Made by a program: the position numbers and the translations under genes. The notes under the pieces were generated by a model that worked only from the letters and a program-made list of their open reading frames with translations, was not told the DNA's origin and did not search any database. A DNA stretch of 64,000 nt from Staphylococcus sp. Marseille-Q5304 (GTDB lineage Bacteria > Bacillota > Bacilli > Staphylococcales > Staphylococcaceae): contig NZ_CALSFP010000001.1 in NCBI RefSeq assembly GCF_943737015.1, forward strand, positions 1,116,001-1,180,000, written 5' to 3'. Every line of letters begins with the position of its first letter. Positions within the stretch are counted from its first letter, which is position 1. Positions 51,013 through 60,571 of the stretch are shown one piece after another.

Positions 51013-51176
51013 GGGAGTGGGACAGAAATCGAATTTTCTAATAAAAATTTCGTAGTCCCATCCAGGCAAGGATGACTAGGATTGGATAAGCTTGATATAA
51101 GCGCATTTTTATTTCAATCATCTTCTGCCTCATTGACAAAGAAGCTGAGACAACTATTTTTGTCCCAACCTCTTAG
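51013..51176 (+). repeat. Dispersed intergenic repeat, copy C (full form)
   Basis: It begins GGGAGTGGGACAGAAATCGA, includes AAGCTTGATATAAGCG and ends GCTGAGACA with TTGTCCCAACCTC. Its layout follows copy B at 34070 along its whole length, but its end hairpin has drifted. Confidence 0.8.
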
Positions 51177-51198
51177 TTGAAGTCCCTTTATATATTGC

Positions 51199-51260
51199 GA
51201 TTAATTATTTTTCACGATGTGCAAAGTATGATTAATTATTTTTCACGATGTGCAAAGTAT
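51199..51260 (+). repeat. Perfect 31-bp tandem duplication in a promoter
   Basis: The unit at 51199-51229 is repeated without change at 51230-51260. The second unit runs straight into AG-TATAAT (-10 at 51263-51268), so the duplication doubles the -35 region of the gene at 51305. Confidence 0.9.
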
Positions 51261-51304
51261 AGTATAATAATGTGCAAGAGCAACATATTTTAGAGGTGGA
51301 AATT

Positions 51305-51619
51305 ATGATTGGGCAAACAAATTTATTTGATGATGTATTAGAAACTGAAGAACGTTTCGTTATAGTCGTACAATCACTAGAAGAAAAAAATAATCGCCTT
51401 ATTAAACGTACATTAAGAGAATACAGTGGTTTAGATCATTCCCAAATGGAAAGTCTATTTGAACATTTAAAAGATTTATTTTTAGAAGAAGAGTTCGAAG
51501 AAAATCAATCAGCATTTTCAATTACGATTTATACTAATTTAGATTATGCAGCAGATCATGTGTATGCACTTGTTAAACGTCACCGAGGTAAAAATGAATG
51601 GACACATACAGCTAAATAA
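51305..51619 (+). CDS. Uncharacterised acidic protein, 104 aa
   Basis: This is a soluble, acidic protein with no Cys and no signal peptide. MIGQTNLFDDVLETEERFVI opens it, and the middle has YSGLDHSQMESLFEHLKDLF, a likely helix pair. The ATG at 51305 has AGAGGTGG at 6 bp; an ORF start at 51272 is not used because it precedes this site. I do not recognise a family. Its own promoter contains a tandem duplication, and a bidirectional terminator follows. Confidence 0.85.
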   Translation: MIGQTNLFDDVLETEERFVIVVQSLEEKNNRLIKRTLREYSGLDHSQMESLFEHLKDLFLEEEFEENQSAFSITIYTNLDYAADHVYALVKRHRGKNEWTHTAK

Positions 51620-51635
51620 CATTATATGTACATAG

Positions 51636-51674
51636 AAAATCCCATCAGTTATATAACTGATGGGATTTTTTTAT
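51636..51674. terminator. Bidirectional terminator
   Basis: AATCCCATCAGTT pairs with AACTGATGGGATT across ATAT, with T7 on plus and T-rich sequence on minus. It lies between two convergent genes. Confidence 0.88.
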
Positions 51675-51684
51675 TTATTTTAAA

Positions 51685-52488
51685 TTATAAAATTTGTTTA
51701 AGTGCATATGGGATACCATCTTCATCATTACTTAAAGTAACGGAATCTGCTACTGATTTTATTTCATCGTTTGCGTTAGCCATTGCGATACCTTTTCCTA
51801 CTTCTTGTAGCATTGATAAATCATTGGAACTGTCTCCAAACGCTATCACTTGTTTGATATCGATATCTAACTGTTCACACAAACTTGAAACTGCATTTGC
51901 TTTAGAAACACCTTTAGCCATAAATTCTAAAAAGATTGGCTTATTTGTAGTTACATCTACCTTATCATTAAATTGGTTACCTAATTCATCGAGTAATTCT
52001 TTAATATGTGATTCGTAATCTACGCCCATCACTTTAGGTACATCAGTTTGAATATACTCTTTTATATCGTCAACTTGTTTCATAGGTAAACCAGTGAGTT
52101 CAGATTCTTTGTTCATATATTCATGTTCACCATCATAGACAATATAACCATCATAATAAGTAAGCGTAAATAATTCATGTTCTCGACAATAATCTATAAT
52201 ATTATCAAATTGCTCTTTCGGTATAGTTCGACTCGTTTCTACCTTTCCATCTTGTACGCGAGATGTTTTACCTCCGTTATAACTAATAATATAACTGTTA
52301 AATTCATCTAATTTTAGTGATTGAGCTGTAGGTAGCATGCCGTCTGTAGGACGACCTGAAGCAAGAATCACGTGATAACCTTGTTGTTGAATTTGAATAA
52401 GATAATCAGCTGTATCTTTACTTACCTTGTTATCGGAAGTTAATAAAGTGTCATCCATGTCTAACACAATGTATTGATATTGATTCAT
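51685..52488 (-). CDS. Cof-type HAD phosphatase
   Basis: This is a haloacid-dehalogenase-superfamily phosphatase with a C2B cap. Motif I is VLDMDDTLLTSD (about residues 8-19), motif II SGRPTDG, and motif IV AFGDSSNDLSMLQ near residue 215 gives the metal-binding Asp pair. The 267-aa length fits Cof/YidA proteins, which act on sugar phosphates or pyridoxal phosphate and have broad activity. It follows thrB by 45 bp in the same direction and may be read with the thr genes. The physiological substrate is unknown. Confidence 0.9.
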   Translation of the reverse strand: MNQYQYIVLDMDDTLLTSDNKVSKDTADYLIQIQQQGYHVILASGRPTDGMLPTAQSLKLDEFNSYIISYNGGKTSRVQDGKVETSRTIPKEQFDNIIDYCREHELFTLTYYDGYIVYDGEHEYMNKESELTGLPMKQVDDIKEYIQTDVPKVMGVDYESHIKELLDELGNQFNDKVDVTTNKPIFLEFMAKGVSKANAVSSLCEQLDIDIKQVIAFGDSSNDLSMLQEVGKGIAMANANDEIKSVADSVTLSNDEDGIPYALKQIL

Positions 52489-52533
52489 GTGGTCAAACTC
52501 CTTTCAACGCCTTGTATTATAAAGTATCACACT

Positions 52534-53454
52534 TTAATCGCGTTGGTAAAGTATCTTTGATTTCACACCTGTTACATTAATTGTTACTAATTCAGAGCTA
52601 CAGTCATTAAATTCACGTTTTAAAGTTCTTACAAGTTCACCGCTTTTTTCTGGTGCAATTAATGTCAAGATTGTTGGTCCAGCACCGCTTATAACCGTGG
52701 CGTATGCTTGAAATGACTTAGCCATAGCTTTAACTTGTTGGAATTGAGGTATAAGGTGTTGACGATATGGCTCATGAAAACCATCTTGTTCCATCATTTT
52801 ACCTGCAAGTGAATAATTATGTTGAATTAATGCACTAATCATTGTATTACTGATTGCACTGTATTGTACTGCCTTTTTATGTGAAAAATTCGAAGGTAAA
52901 GCTTCACGTGACGCTTCCGTCTTTAACTCATATGAAGGTATTGTCAAGATACAATCTACTTGTGGGATATCGATGTATGAAACGTCAGTGACATTTGTTT
53001 CAGGATTATAATATCCAAGCACTAGTCCCCCATAAATGGTTGGTGCTACATTGTCAGGATGACCTTCAAATTCTGTGGCAAGTTGTAATAATTCATATTT
53101 AGACAATTCTATATCACCAAAATAATTAGCGATATAGAGAGCGCCCACTAATGCTGATGCTGATGAACCCAAACCTCTAGCTAATGGTATTTCGCTTCTC
53201 ATTTCTATATTTAAACCAGGCAATTGAACATCAAATTTCTTCGCAACTTTTTGTGCTATTTGATAAATGTAATGTGTCGTATCGGTAGGCAAACCTTCCA
53301 AGTTAGGACCGATATGATGAAACTGCCATTCATTTGTATCATTTGTGGTAACGTCTAAAAATAAAAATTTATTCAAAGCCATACCTATTGAATCAAAACC
53401 AACACCTAAATTAGCTGTTGATGCAGGTATTTTCAAATGAAGCACATCTTTCAT
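52534..53454 (-). CDS. thrB: Homoserine kinase
   Basis: ThrB phosphorylates homoserine on the way to threonine. It is a GHMP kinase, 306 aa. The ATP motif [17 protein letters not shown] (about residues 90-106) and the C-terminal [10 protein letters not shown] are present, as is the N-terminal [15 protein letters not shown]. It starts 2 bp after the thrC stop, so translation is coupled. It is the third gene of hom-thrC-thrB. Confidence 0.96.
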   Translation of the reverse strand: MKDVLHLKIPASTANLGVGFDSIGMALNKFLFLDVTTNDTNEWQFHHIGPNLEGLPTDTTHYIYQIAQKVAKKFDVQLPGLNIEMRSEIPLARGLGSSASALVGALYIANYFGDIELSKYELLQLATEFEGHPDNVAPTIYGGLVLGYYNPETNVTDVSYIDIPQVDCILTIPSYELKTEASREALPSNFSHKKAVQYSAISNTMISALIQHNYSLAGKMMEQDGFHEPYRQHLIPQFQQVKAMAKSFQAYATVISGAGPTILTLIAPEKSGELVRTLKREFNDCSSELVTINVTGVKSKILYQRD

Positions 53455-53456
53455 AA

Positions 53457-54518
53457 TTAAAGTTTCTCCTTAATATACTTTAAAATACTTTGTTTGTCGT
53501 TGGCTAATGGTTGGATAGGATTGTCTAACAATGAAATTGCTGTGTCTGGATCTTTTAAACCGTTACCCGTTAATACTGCAACAATTTTTTTACCTTTAGG
53601 TAATTTACCCGCACGATGTAATTTAATTAAGCCTGCAATAGAAGCATTACTTGCTGGTTCACTAAACACGCCATCATTACGGGCCATCATTTGATAAGCC
53701 TCTAAAATTTCATCATCTGTAACACTATCAATATAACCATCAGATTCAGCAAGTGTATGTTTGGCTTTATCCCAACTTGCTGGATTACCAATACGAATCG
53801 CAGTCGCAACTGTATCGGGATTAGTAACTACTCTATCTTGAACAATTGGTGATGCACCTTCAGCCTGGAATCCATACATATTTGGCAATTGCGTGCCATG
53901 ACTATCATGGTATTCTTTAAAGCCTTTCCAATAAGCAGAAATATTGCCCGCATTACCTACAGGAATTGCTAAAATATCTGGCGCCTCTCCACCAAGTTGT
54001 TCGATAACTTCGAAGGCACCTGTTTTCTGGCCTTCAATTCTGTATGGATTGACTGAGTTCACTAGTGCTATTTCACCATTTTGAGCTACTTCCTTCACAA
54101 TTTCTAAAGCTTCATCAAAGTTACCATCTATAGACACAATTTCCGCGCCATACATTACGGCTTGAGATAATTTACCGAGAGCAATTTTGCCTTCTGGAAT
54201 AACAACAATGGCTTTTAACCCTGCACGTGCAGCATAAGCAGCTGCAGATGCAGAAGTATTACCAGTTGAAGCGCAAATGACTACTTTTTTGCCTTCTTCC
54301 TTTGCTTTAGCCATTGCCATAACCATTCCTCTATCTTTAAATGAACCAGTTGGGTTTGCACCTTCATATTTAACATGAAGTTCAATACCTAAATATTCTG
54401 ACATTTTTTCGCAATAAATCAGTGGCGTTTGCCCTTCTTGCAATGTTAATTTAGGTGTATTTTCATTTACTGGTAAATGTGACTCGAATTCGCTGATTAA
54501 ACCTTGCCATTGTTTCAT
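53457..54518 (-). CDS. thrC: Threonine synthase
   Basis: ThrC converts O-phosphohomoserine to threonine with PLP. The PLP lysine is in [15 protein letters not shown] (about residue 60). The phosphate loop [12 protein letters not shown] and the motif [13 protein letters not shown] are seen. The 353-aa length is the short (Bacillus) type. It lies 5 bp after hom and 2 bp before thrB. Confidence 0.96.
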   Translation of the reverse strand: MKQWQGLISEFESHLPVNENTPKLTLQEGQTPLIYCEKMSEYLGIELHVKYEGANPTGSFKDRGMVMAMAKAKEEGKKVVICASTGNTSASAAAYAARAGLKAIVVIPEGKIALGKLSQAVMYGAEIVSIDGNFDEALEIVKEVAQNGEIALVNSVNPYRIEGQKTGAFEVIEQLGGEAPDILAIPVGNAGNISAYWKGFKEYHDSHGTQLPNMYGFQAEGASPIVQDRVVTNPDTVATAIRIGNPASWDKAKHTLAESDGYIDSVTDDEILEAYQMMARNDGVFSEPASNASIAGLIKLHRAGKLPKGKKIVAVLTGNGLKDPDTAISLLDNPIQPLANDKQSILKYIKEKL

Positions 54519-54523
54519 ATTTA

Positions 54524-55804
54524 TTAAACCCCTTCAACTGGATAAATTTTTTGTACTTCAAAACCAGAATCATTTAGTGTTGATGCTTGTAATTCATCTA
54601 TATCTTCTACGATAACTGCTACAGTATACGTATCTCGACCACTTAATTGCAGTGATTTATGAAGTGGAAGCTTGGATTTTAATTCGTCTTCTAAATTATT
54701 CAAATCTTGATCTTTAGTATTAAGTACAACGTAGTAACTTAATTTTTCTTTGATTGCCACTTCACTTTCATCTTCCATCATTTCTTTTGTTTCATCAGTT
54801 TTTAATTCAAAATGTGGTGGTAGTGTATGCAAGTTTGATTCAAACTGAAGCGTTACATTCAATAAGTCACTTACAACAGCACTACCTGTTGCTAAACTAC
54901 CTGCACCTTTACCATAAAACATCGTTTCTCCGACAGCATCACCAATAACATAAATGGCATTATACTCGTCTTCAACAGCAGCTAATTGATGTTGTTTACT
55001 AATTAATGTTGGTTCTACTGAGGCACTTACTTTGCCTTTTTCATACGTACCTTTACCAATTAATTTAATTTTATAGCCTAACTTATCTGCAACTTTGATA
55101 TCTGATAATTCAATATCACGCATACCATGAAGTTCAACATCTGATAAATTAATAACTTGATTAAAAGTTAAATAAGAAGTGATAACAACCTTTCTAGCTG
55201 CATCAATACCTTCAACATCATCTGTTGGGTCAGCTTCAGCAAAACCTAATTCTTTTGCTTCAGAAAGTGCGTCTTCGAATGTTTTTTCATTTTTAGTCAT
55301 TTGGCTCAATATAAAGTTAGAAGTACCGTTTAAAATACCCATAAATTTAGTAATATTGTTTGCATTCAAACCATTGTTGATCGCATTAACAATAGGTATT
55401 CCTCCTGCCACACTTGCTTCATATTTCAGTGCGACATCGTTTTCTTGTGCTAAATCTTCTAATACGTTTAAATGTACTGCTAATAAGTCTTTATTGGCAG
55501 TAATGACATGTTTCTTAGAATTAAGTGCACGTTTTAACCAATCTACAGTTGGTTCAATACCACCCATAACCTCAACGATAATATCAATCGTATCATCATT
55601 TAATATTTCATCTATATCTTCTGTTAAATGATACTTTGAGATATTAATTGGTCGTGATTTTGATTTGTTACGTACAAGAATGTGGCCAATATTAATATCT
55701 TTGTCCATCGTATCTTTAATTTGTTGTTTATTTTCTTCAATTATTTTAACCACACCAGAACCTACAGTTCCTAAGCCTAACAAGGCTACATTTAATTCTT
55801 TCAT
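54524..55804 (-). CDS. hom: Homoserine dehydrogenase
   Basis: Hom reduces aspartate semialdehyde to homoserine. The Rossmann motif [12 protein letters not shown] is at residues 8-19; ITANKDLLA and [15 protein letters not shown] are in the catalytic middle. The C-terminal part (about residues 345-426) has the ACT-type pattern [20 protein letters not shown] expected for threonine feedback. It is the first gene of the thr operon. The ATG at 55804 follows CGGAGG. A divergent aspartokinase shares its control region. Confidence 0.96.
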   Translation of the reverse strand: MKELNVALLGLGTVGSGVVKIIEENKQQIKDTMDKDINIGHILVRNKSKSRPINISKYHLTEDIDEILNDDTIDIIVEVMGGIEPTVDWLKRALNSKKHVITANKDLLAVHLNVLEDLAQENDVALKYEASVAGGIPIVNAINNGLNANNITKFMGILNGTSNFILSQMTKNEKTFEDALSEAKELGFAEADPTDDVEGIDAARKVVITSYLTFNQVINLSDVELHGMRDIELSDIKVADKLGYKIKLIGKGTYEKGKVSASVEPTLISKQHQLAAVEDEYNAIYVIGDAVGETMFYGKGAGSLATGSAVVSDLLNVTLQFESNLHTLPPHFELKTDETKEMMEDESEVAIKEKLSYYVVLNTKDQDLNNLEDELKSKLPLHKSLQLSGRDTYTVAVIVEDIDELQASTLNDSGFEVQKIYPVEGV

Positions 55805-55956
55805 GTCATCATTCCTCCGATTGTTTTTCTTAAAAATACAATTGTACAGTTGAAATATACTGAGATATGGTATAGTATAAATTCATTCCTTCTTTTTGTA
55901 AAGGACGAAACAAAGCGTATTTATATATTATCATTCAGAAGATAAAAACTAAACTA

Positions 55957-55971
55957 AATTTTCAGATTTTT
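55957..55971. promoter_or_regulatory. Weak CodY-like site before aspartokinase
   Basis: AATTTTCAGATTTTT matches the CodY consensus AATTTTCWGAAAATT at 12 of 15 positions. CodY control of threonine genes is plausible, but the match alone is weak. Confidence 0.3.
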
Positions 55972-55991
55972 GTGAAAGGTTGTATGACACT

Positions 55992-57359
55992 ATGAAAGTA
56001 GCGAAGTTCGGAGGAAGTTCTGTTTCCAATGCAGAACAAATCAAAAAGGTATTAGACATCGTAAATGCGGATAAAGATAGAAAGATTATTATTGTATCTG
56101 CACCAGGCAAACGACACAAAGAAGATGTAAAAACGACTGATTTATTGTTGCGTCTTTATGAAAAAGTCCTCGCAGGTATTGATTACACTGCAAAGAAACA
56201 AGAAATTATTCAAAGATATGCGGATATTATTAATGATTTAGAAATGTCAGACGATTTACTGGAGCAAATTGATGATACTTTAGAATCATTTATTAAACAG
56301 TTGAAAGATAAACCTGAACGTTTACAAGATGCATTGTTGTCTTGTGGTGAAAACTTTAATGCACAACTCATCGCAACCTACAATAATAGTCGTGGTATTC
56401 CAACACGTTACATTTCACCTGGTGATGCGGGTATTACAGTCACTGATTTACCACAAAACGCACAGGTCCTCGATCAATCCTATGAAGCTTTATACAAACT
56501 GCGTGATTATGATGAAAAGTTAATTATCCCTGGTTATTATGGTATGTCACGTCAAAATTATGTAGTCACCTTCCCTAGAGGTGGGTCAGACATTACTGGC
56601 GCAATTGTTTCTCGTGGTGTTCGCGCTGATCTTTATGAAAACTTTACAGATGTTTCAGGTATTTTTAGAGCAAACCCTACTATCGTTCCAAATCCACTCT
56701 CTATAGATGAGATTACATATCGTGAAATGCGTGAATTATCATATGCTGGATTTGGCGTATTTCATGATGAGGCATTACAGCCACTTTATAAAGATAGAAT
56801 TCCAGTTGTAATTAAAAACACGAATCGTCCAAATGATACAGGTACTTTTATTCGACATGATCGTGAAATAAATTCTAACAATGTCGTCAGTGGTATTAGC
56901 TGTGACAAAGGATTTACGGTATTAAGTATTAAAAAATATTTAATGAACAGACAAGTCGGTTTTACTCGAAAAGTATTAGGAATTCTTGAGGATTATAATA
57001 TATCATTTGATCATATGCCATCTGGAATTGATAATATCAGTATTATCATGCGCTCAAAAGAGATAGAAAATGTTGAACAAAAAGTGTTAAATGATATCCG
57101 TCAAAGATGCGATGTCGATGAATTAAGTGTAGAGCACGATTTAGCTATTTTAATGATTGTTGGCGAAGGCATGCATCGCATAATTGGTACGGCTAATATG
57201 ATTACGCACGCTTTAGCAGAATCAAAAATCAATTTAAGAATGATGAACCAAGGTGCATCAGAAATCTCAATGATGTTTGGAATTGACGTAGATGATGCTG
57301 ATAAAGCCGTTAAAGCGACATACGAATATTGTTATAATGGCGAAGCACTACAAATATAA
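55992..57359 (+). CDS. Aspartokinase
   Basis: Aspartokinase starts the aspartate family pathway. KVAKFGGSSVSNAEQI is the nucleotide-site start, FPRGGSDITGAIVSRGV (about residue 200) binds substrate, and a double ACT region at about residues 305-455 suggests amino-acid feedback. The 455-aa protein is of the long monofunctional type. The ATG at 55992 follows GAAAGG at 12 bp; a TTG at 55980 lacks spacing. Being divergent from hom-thrC-thrB suggests it serves threonine synthesis, with a separate lysine-linked enzyme elsewhere. No lysine riboswitch was seen upstream. Confidence 0.94.
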   Translation: MKVAKFGGSSVSNAEQIKKVLDIVNADKDRKIIIVSAPGKRHKEDVKTTDLLLRLYEKVLAGIDYTAKKQEIIQRYADIINDLEMSDDLLEQIDDTLESFIKQLKDKPERLQDALLSCGENFNAQLIATYNNSRGIPTRYISPGDAGITVTDLPQNAQVLDQSYEALYKLRDYDEKLIIPGYYGMSRQNYVVTFPRGGSDITGAIVSRGVRADLYENFTDVSGIFRANPTIVPNPLSIDEITYREMRELSYAGFGVFHDEALQPLYKDRIPVVIKNTNRPNDTGTFIRHDREINSNNVVSGISCDKGFTVLSIKKYLMNRQVGFTRKVLGILEDYNISFDHMPSGIDNISIIMRSKEIENVEQKVLNDIRQRCDVDELSVEHDLAILMIVGEGMHRIIGTANMITHALAESKINLRMMNQGASEISMMFGIDVDDADKAVKATYEYCYNGEALQI

Positions 57360-57364
57360 AAAAA

Positions 57365-57425
57365 ATCCTTCAAATCTTAAATGCTATAACTAACGTTAAC
57401 ATCTTATGATTTGAAGGGTTTTTAT
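57365..57425 (+). terminator. Terminator between aspartokinase and the next gene
   Basis: CCTTCAAATC (57367-57376) pairs with GATTTGAAGG (57408-57417) around a long loop. T5 follows on the plus strand and the minus side is also T-rich. Confidence 0.75.
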
Positions 57426-58015
57426 ATTACTCTTTTTTCAAAACGAACAGCTTGATTAATGCGATCGTCTCCTACAATTGTACGTAACGTCATAAATTGA
57501 TAGTAACTTAGAGCATCTAACACCGATCTATAATTAGGTATTTGATGGTAGTTTGTAGGTTCTAATAGCTCATACATCAATACAATTTCAGGTTTGATAT
57601 AATCTACATCCCATTTAATTGAGTGAAAATAAATGTGCTTTTCAGGGAGTCTAATATTATGATTCCATCTAAACATCCACATTTCATCTTCGACATCGTA
57701 AACGATGATGGTCATGATGAGATTATCTTCCTCGAAAATATTTGCGTGTTGAATAGTTGAGAAGTCGGCTTCATGAAAATTTGTTGTCGTGCAATGTTCA
57801 TCTACTAATTCAATCTTAAGTGAGTCAGGAATATACTTTAAAATTTCACCTAAATACTTTCTTTCTGCACTGATATCTACACGACCTTCTATATTAAAAC
57901 CATCAGTTAAAAATAATTGCTTAGCAATTTCACCGTGGTATTTAAATAGATTTCCAACTTTCTCATTTAAATTGGTAACTAATGATTTTATTGTACTCTC
58001 TTGGCGATTATCCAC
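57422..58015 (-). CDS. Uncharacterised protein, possible nucleotidyltransferase fold
   Basis: The 197-aa protein starts at GTG 58015, 6 bp after AAGGAGG; the open frame continues upstream, but that DNA is the promoter. It begins VDNRQESTIKSLVTNLNEKV (Met-initiated). The stretch YIKPEIVLMYELLEP near residue 155, after a short basic/aromatic part, recalls the second half of minimal nucleotidyltransferases. The GS-type metal motif is not evident, so the call is tentative. Transcription is from a strong TTGAAA-17-TATAAT promoter with a cre site at the start point. It stands next to a DeoR-like sensor protein. Confidence 0.75.
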   Translation of the reverse strand: MDNRQESTIKSLVTNLNEKVGNLFKYHGEIAKQLFLTDGFNIEGRVDISAERKYLGEILKYIPDSLKIELVDEHCTTTNFHEADFSTIQHANIFEEDNLIMTIIVYDVEDEMWMFRWNHNIRLPEKHIYFHSIKWDVDYIKPEIVLMYELLEPTNYHQIPNYRSVLDALSYYQFMTLRTIVGDDRINQAVRFEKRVI

Positions 58016-58032
58016 GTAAGACCTCCTTAGGA

Positions 58033-58084
58033 AGTAAGCGCTTCCATTAATATCTATTATATAATTTGTGCATGGATATTTCAA
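58033..58084 (-). promoter_or_regulatory. Promoter with cre site at the start point
   Basis: The -35 is TTGAAA (58084-58079) and the -10 is TATAAT (58061-58056), with a 17-bp spacer. ATGGAAGCGCTTACT (58047-58033, minus) fits the cre consensus WTGNAANCGNWNNCW at all positions and covers the expected start, so CcpA should repress. Confidence 0.8.
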
Positions 58085-58117
58085 TGTATTACTTTTACTT
58101 AAATGAAATGGTGCATA

Positions 58118-58576
58118 TTAATACAGCTCTGATATCATATGGTATTCATTTGATGAGCTAACATTTACTTTTTCTGGATTGTTTATAACTACAAACTCAG
58201 TCGTCTGGTTAATTAATGCGCGTTGTATTGTCGCCACTTCTGGCATTGTATGTAATAGGTCGTTGCCATCTATGTATGGTATCACTGCAAAATAAAATTG
58301 GATCTGATATTTTTTATATGTATTGGTCTCATTAATTCCTGTGATAACGTGAAATGCATGATTAACTTTTCCATTTGGTAAAATGAGATTAAAATTTGTA
58401 TACTTTGCTACATATTGAATAACATCGGTAGAAATACTAATAATTGATACTTTTTTATTTTCATTTTTTAATGTATCAATTATATAATAAGCCATTGGAT
58501 CATTATCCAAAGCAATAATATCTCCTTTATTTATTTCTTTTATTAATTTGTTAAAATAATCCTTTTTAGAACTCAT
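58118..58576 (-). CDS. DeoR-type sensor domain without a DNA-binding domain
   Basis: The 152-aa protein matches the C-terminal sugar-phosphate sensor part of DeoR/GlpR repressors: GDIIALDNDPMAYYIIDTL, then VSIISISTDVIQYVAK, FNLILPNG, and ATIQRALINQTTEFVVINNP at the usual distances. No helix-turn-helix precedes it. The ATG at 58576 has a GAGGAACAG site, so it is not a simple 5' truncation in reading frame. It may be a free-standing sensor or enzyme-like isomerase-fold protein, or a relic. It precedes the cre-controlled gene in the same direction. Confidence 0.65.
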   Translation of the reverse strand: MSSKKDYFNKLIKEINKGDIIALDNDPMAYYIIDTLKNENKKVSIISISTDVIQYVAKYTNFNLILPNGKVNHAFHVITGINETNTYKKYQIQFYFAVIPYIDGNDLLHTMPEVATIQRALINQTTEFVVINNPEKVNVSSSNEYHMISELY

Positions 58577-58872
58577 TTACTGTTCCTCCATATTTATCAT
58601 GCATTTGAATCGCTTACTTTCTATTTTTACCATACTTTTAATGTAAATTATATATTAATATAGCTATTTATAAGTTTAATTTTTACAGAAACGTACAATA
58701 ATTATAATGGGATGTGTTTTTGTCTAAAGGTATAAATATATTTTATTAGTTAGCACTTGATTAATTAATTACCCATCATTGATTACGTCTAATGATTAAG
58801 TAAAACTAATGAGAATTTTTTGATGCCTTTACGTATAAGTACACAAATTATTAACGATGAGGATGATTTTTT
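58577..58872. other. Divergent spacer before the NERD gene
   Basis: This is 296 bp of AT-rich DNA. It must hold promoters for both flanking genes; I saw no certain one and no RNA gene. GATGAGGATG before 58873 is the NERD-gene ribosome binding site. Confidence 0.45.
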
Positions 58873-59733
58873 ATGGTATTAGTCAATTCATTAATAGTTG
58901 TCATAATTATTCTAATTGCGGCAATTTTCATTAACAAACATTTTTTACAACGACGTATTGATGCAGAAAATTACGCCAATAATCAAATGGTGGCTAGACT
59001 CAGTTCAATTAGAAGAGAAAAACTATCGCTTAAAAATCAGATGTTACATTTTGATGGGAATACAGATGTACATCATCATGGTTTACGCAAAGCAAAGCAC
59101 GTATTAAACGATATCTTTTCTGAGTATAAAGATAATCATACGATTGAACACTTTGAAATTATAGGCACTGATAAACTTGCAGTAAAGCACCCTCTTTTTG
59201 AAAATATGAGACCTTTTGATTATGTTGTTATTTCTGACAAAGGTATTTTCAATATTGATGTGAAAAGTTGGAAACAGAAAACATTTTACCACTTTACAAT
59301 TGATCCTAAAGCTGACCTACCACCAGAACGTATCGATTTAAATCAAATTGTTGGGCGTTATGTTGCTACACAATATCATAGTCAATTCCAATCATCACGC
59401 CCATCAACTTATACTTTCACCGAACAAATTAAGCAACATTCTGTTATTTATGATTTTTACGATTATGATCCTTATGAAACAGCAGCTGTTAAAACAAGAG
59501 AGCTTGAAAATAAACTCGATCAAAATTTATCATCTAAAATCAAGAGTGTCGGATTAGTTTACTTTACTGATGGTAGTGTAAATATTATTGAAGGACCTAA
59601 AGAAAAAGAAAACAATGCCGAAACAGTTTCTTCAAAATCATCATTAAGAAACGTAATTGGTGAAACAATTAATCAATCAAAAACAGGTCTATCTAATGAA
59701 GAATTTGATAATATCGTTGCACAGTTTCATTAA
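58873..59733 (+). CDS. Membrane-anchored NERD-domain protein
   Basis: The 286-aa protein has one N-terminal membrane helix (VNSLIVVIIILIAAIFI, residues 4-20), a basic linker, then a NERD domain (about residues 75-200). The domain shows RPFDYVVISDKGIFNIDVKSW, with the Asp and the Asp-x-Lys expected for a nuclease-like fold. The C-terminal region is acidic and Ser/Asn-rich. NERD proteins are nuclease-related, but few have a proven role. Its position beside a membrane-anchored thermonuclease is notable, though they are convergent. It is single-gene with a strong terminator. Confidence 0.85.
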   Translation: MVLVNSLIVVIIILIAAIFINKHFLQRRIDAENYANNQMVARLSSIRREKLSLKNQMLHFDGNTDVHHHGLRKAKHVLNDIFSEYKDNHTIEHFEIIGTDKLAVKHPLFENMRPFDYVVISDKGIFNIDVKSWKQKTFYHFTIDPKADLPPERIDLNQIVGRYVATQYHSQFQSSRPSTYTFTEQIKQHSVIYDFYDYDPYETAAVKTRELENKLDQNLSSKIKSVGLVYFTDGSVNIIEGPKEKENNAETVSSKSSLRNVIGETINQSKTGLSNEEFDNIVAQFH

Positions 59734-59748
59734 GTATAAGTGACTAAT

Positions 59749-59786
59749 AAAAAACCCAATCTCATATAGTGAGGTTGGGTTTTTTA
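59749..59786 (+). terminator. Terminator of the NERD gene
   Basis: AAAACCCAATCTCA pairs with TGAGGTTGGGTTTT and T6 follows. A/T on both sides may allow use by nuc on the other strand. Confidence 0.85.
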
Positions 59787-59881
59787 TACGCACAAACTGA
59801 GGATACTGCATTATCGAATCAGTTGTCGTATACTATCTCTTCTTCATTTACACAAAAGCCTTTGTGAAAAATTGTTACTTA

Positions 59882-60412
59882 TTATGAAGCCCAGATGTTA
59901 ATATTTTTTTGTTGAGCATGGCGTTCTTCTTTTTCTAACAGACTTCTATATTTATTATTCGGCGCATAGTATTTTTCTCGAGCCAGTCCTTTTTCAATTA
60001 ACTCTTGATTATACATGTTCTTTTTATCCATCCACACGTAAGCTAACGTTCGTCCATACTGGTCATGTTTCTCTTGATCATATTCTAAGTATACATTCTT
60101 GTTTGTTAGATGTGATTTACTATAATTAGACGCCTTCTTACCATATGGTTGAACAGCTGTATGTGGTTTCACTGTCTCAGGTGTATCAACTCCAATGAGT
60201 CTCACTTTAAGTTTATGATGTTGTTGGTCATGCGCTACAAAAGTATCACCATCTACCACTCTGTCCACATGAACGCGATCCATTGACTTTTTGTCTTTTG
60301 TGCCAGTATGATTTCCTTTAAATGGACCAGAATGGTTAATAATTTGGAAAAATAATACACCTACAATGATAATTAAACTAACAATTGCTATTATTTTTTT
60401 CGAATTTTTCAT
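59882..60412 (-). CDS. Thermonuclease, membrane-anchored (Nuc2-like)
   Basis: This is a staphylococcal-nuclease-fold enzyme, calcium-dependent and acting outside the membrane. The 176-aa protein has an N-terminal helix IIAIVSLIIIVGVLFFQII (residues 6-24) with no clear cleavage site, so it is probably anchored, as S. aureus Nuc2 is. Catalytic residues are in VVDGDTF (Asp), VRLIGVDTPE (Arg and Asp) and QYGRTLAYVW (Arg). The locus between the aspartokinase and glnA parts of the chromosome fits nuc2. AGGAGT precedes the ATG. Confidence 0.92.
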   Translation of the reverse strand: MKNSKKIIAIVSLIIIVGVLFFQIINHSGPFKGNHTGTKDKKSMDRVHVDRVVDGDTFVAHDQQHHKLKVRLIGVDTPETVKPHTAVQPYGKKASNYSKSHLTNKNVYLEYDQEKHDQYGRTLAYVWMDKKNMYNQELIEKGLAREKYYAPNNKYRSLLEKEERHAQQKNINIWAS

Positions 60413-60571
60413 TTTTACTCCTCTTTAAAAAAACATTCCAAATTATCATAAATAAATCTTTTTTATACGTCAATAACTAATAACTTAACCAATCAACTTT
60501 CGATTAGTCTAAAATAGACTCGCTTTATTTCAATAATATCTTCATATATAATAGTTATGTTAGGAGTGAAC

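Noticed and set aside
51199..51260. CRISPR-like repeat
   Set aside because: There are only two units, directly adjacent with no spacer, so it is a tandem duplication.
55179..55631. 150-codon frame opposite hom
   Set aside because: It lies antisense within homoserine dehydrogenase with no start signals; a shadow.
55805..55991. Lysine riboswitch or T-box before the aspartokinase or hom gene
   Set aside because: The divergent spacer is only 187 bp and shows neither a T-box core nor a lysine-riboswitch layout.
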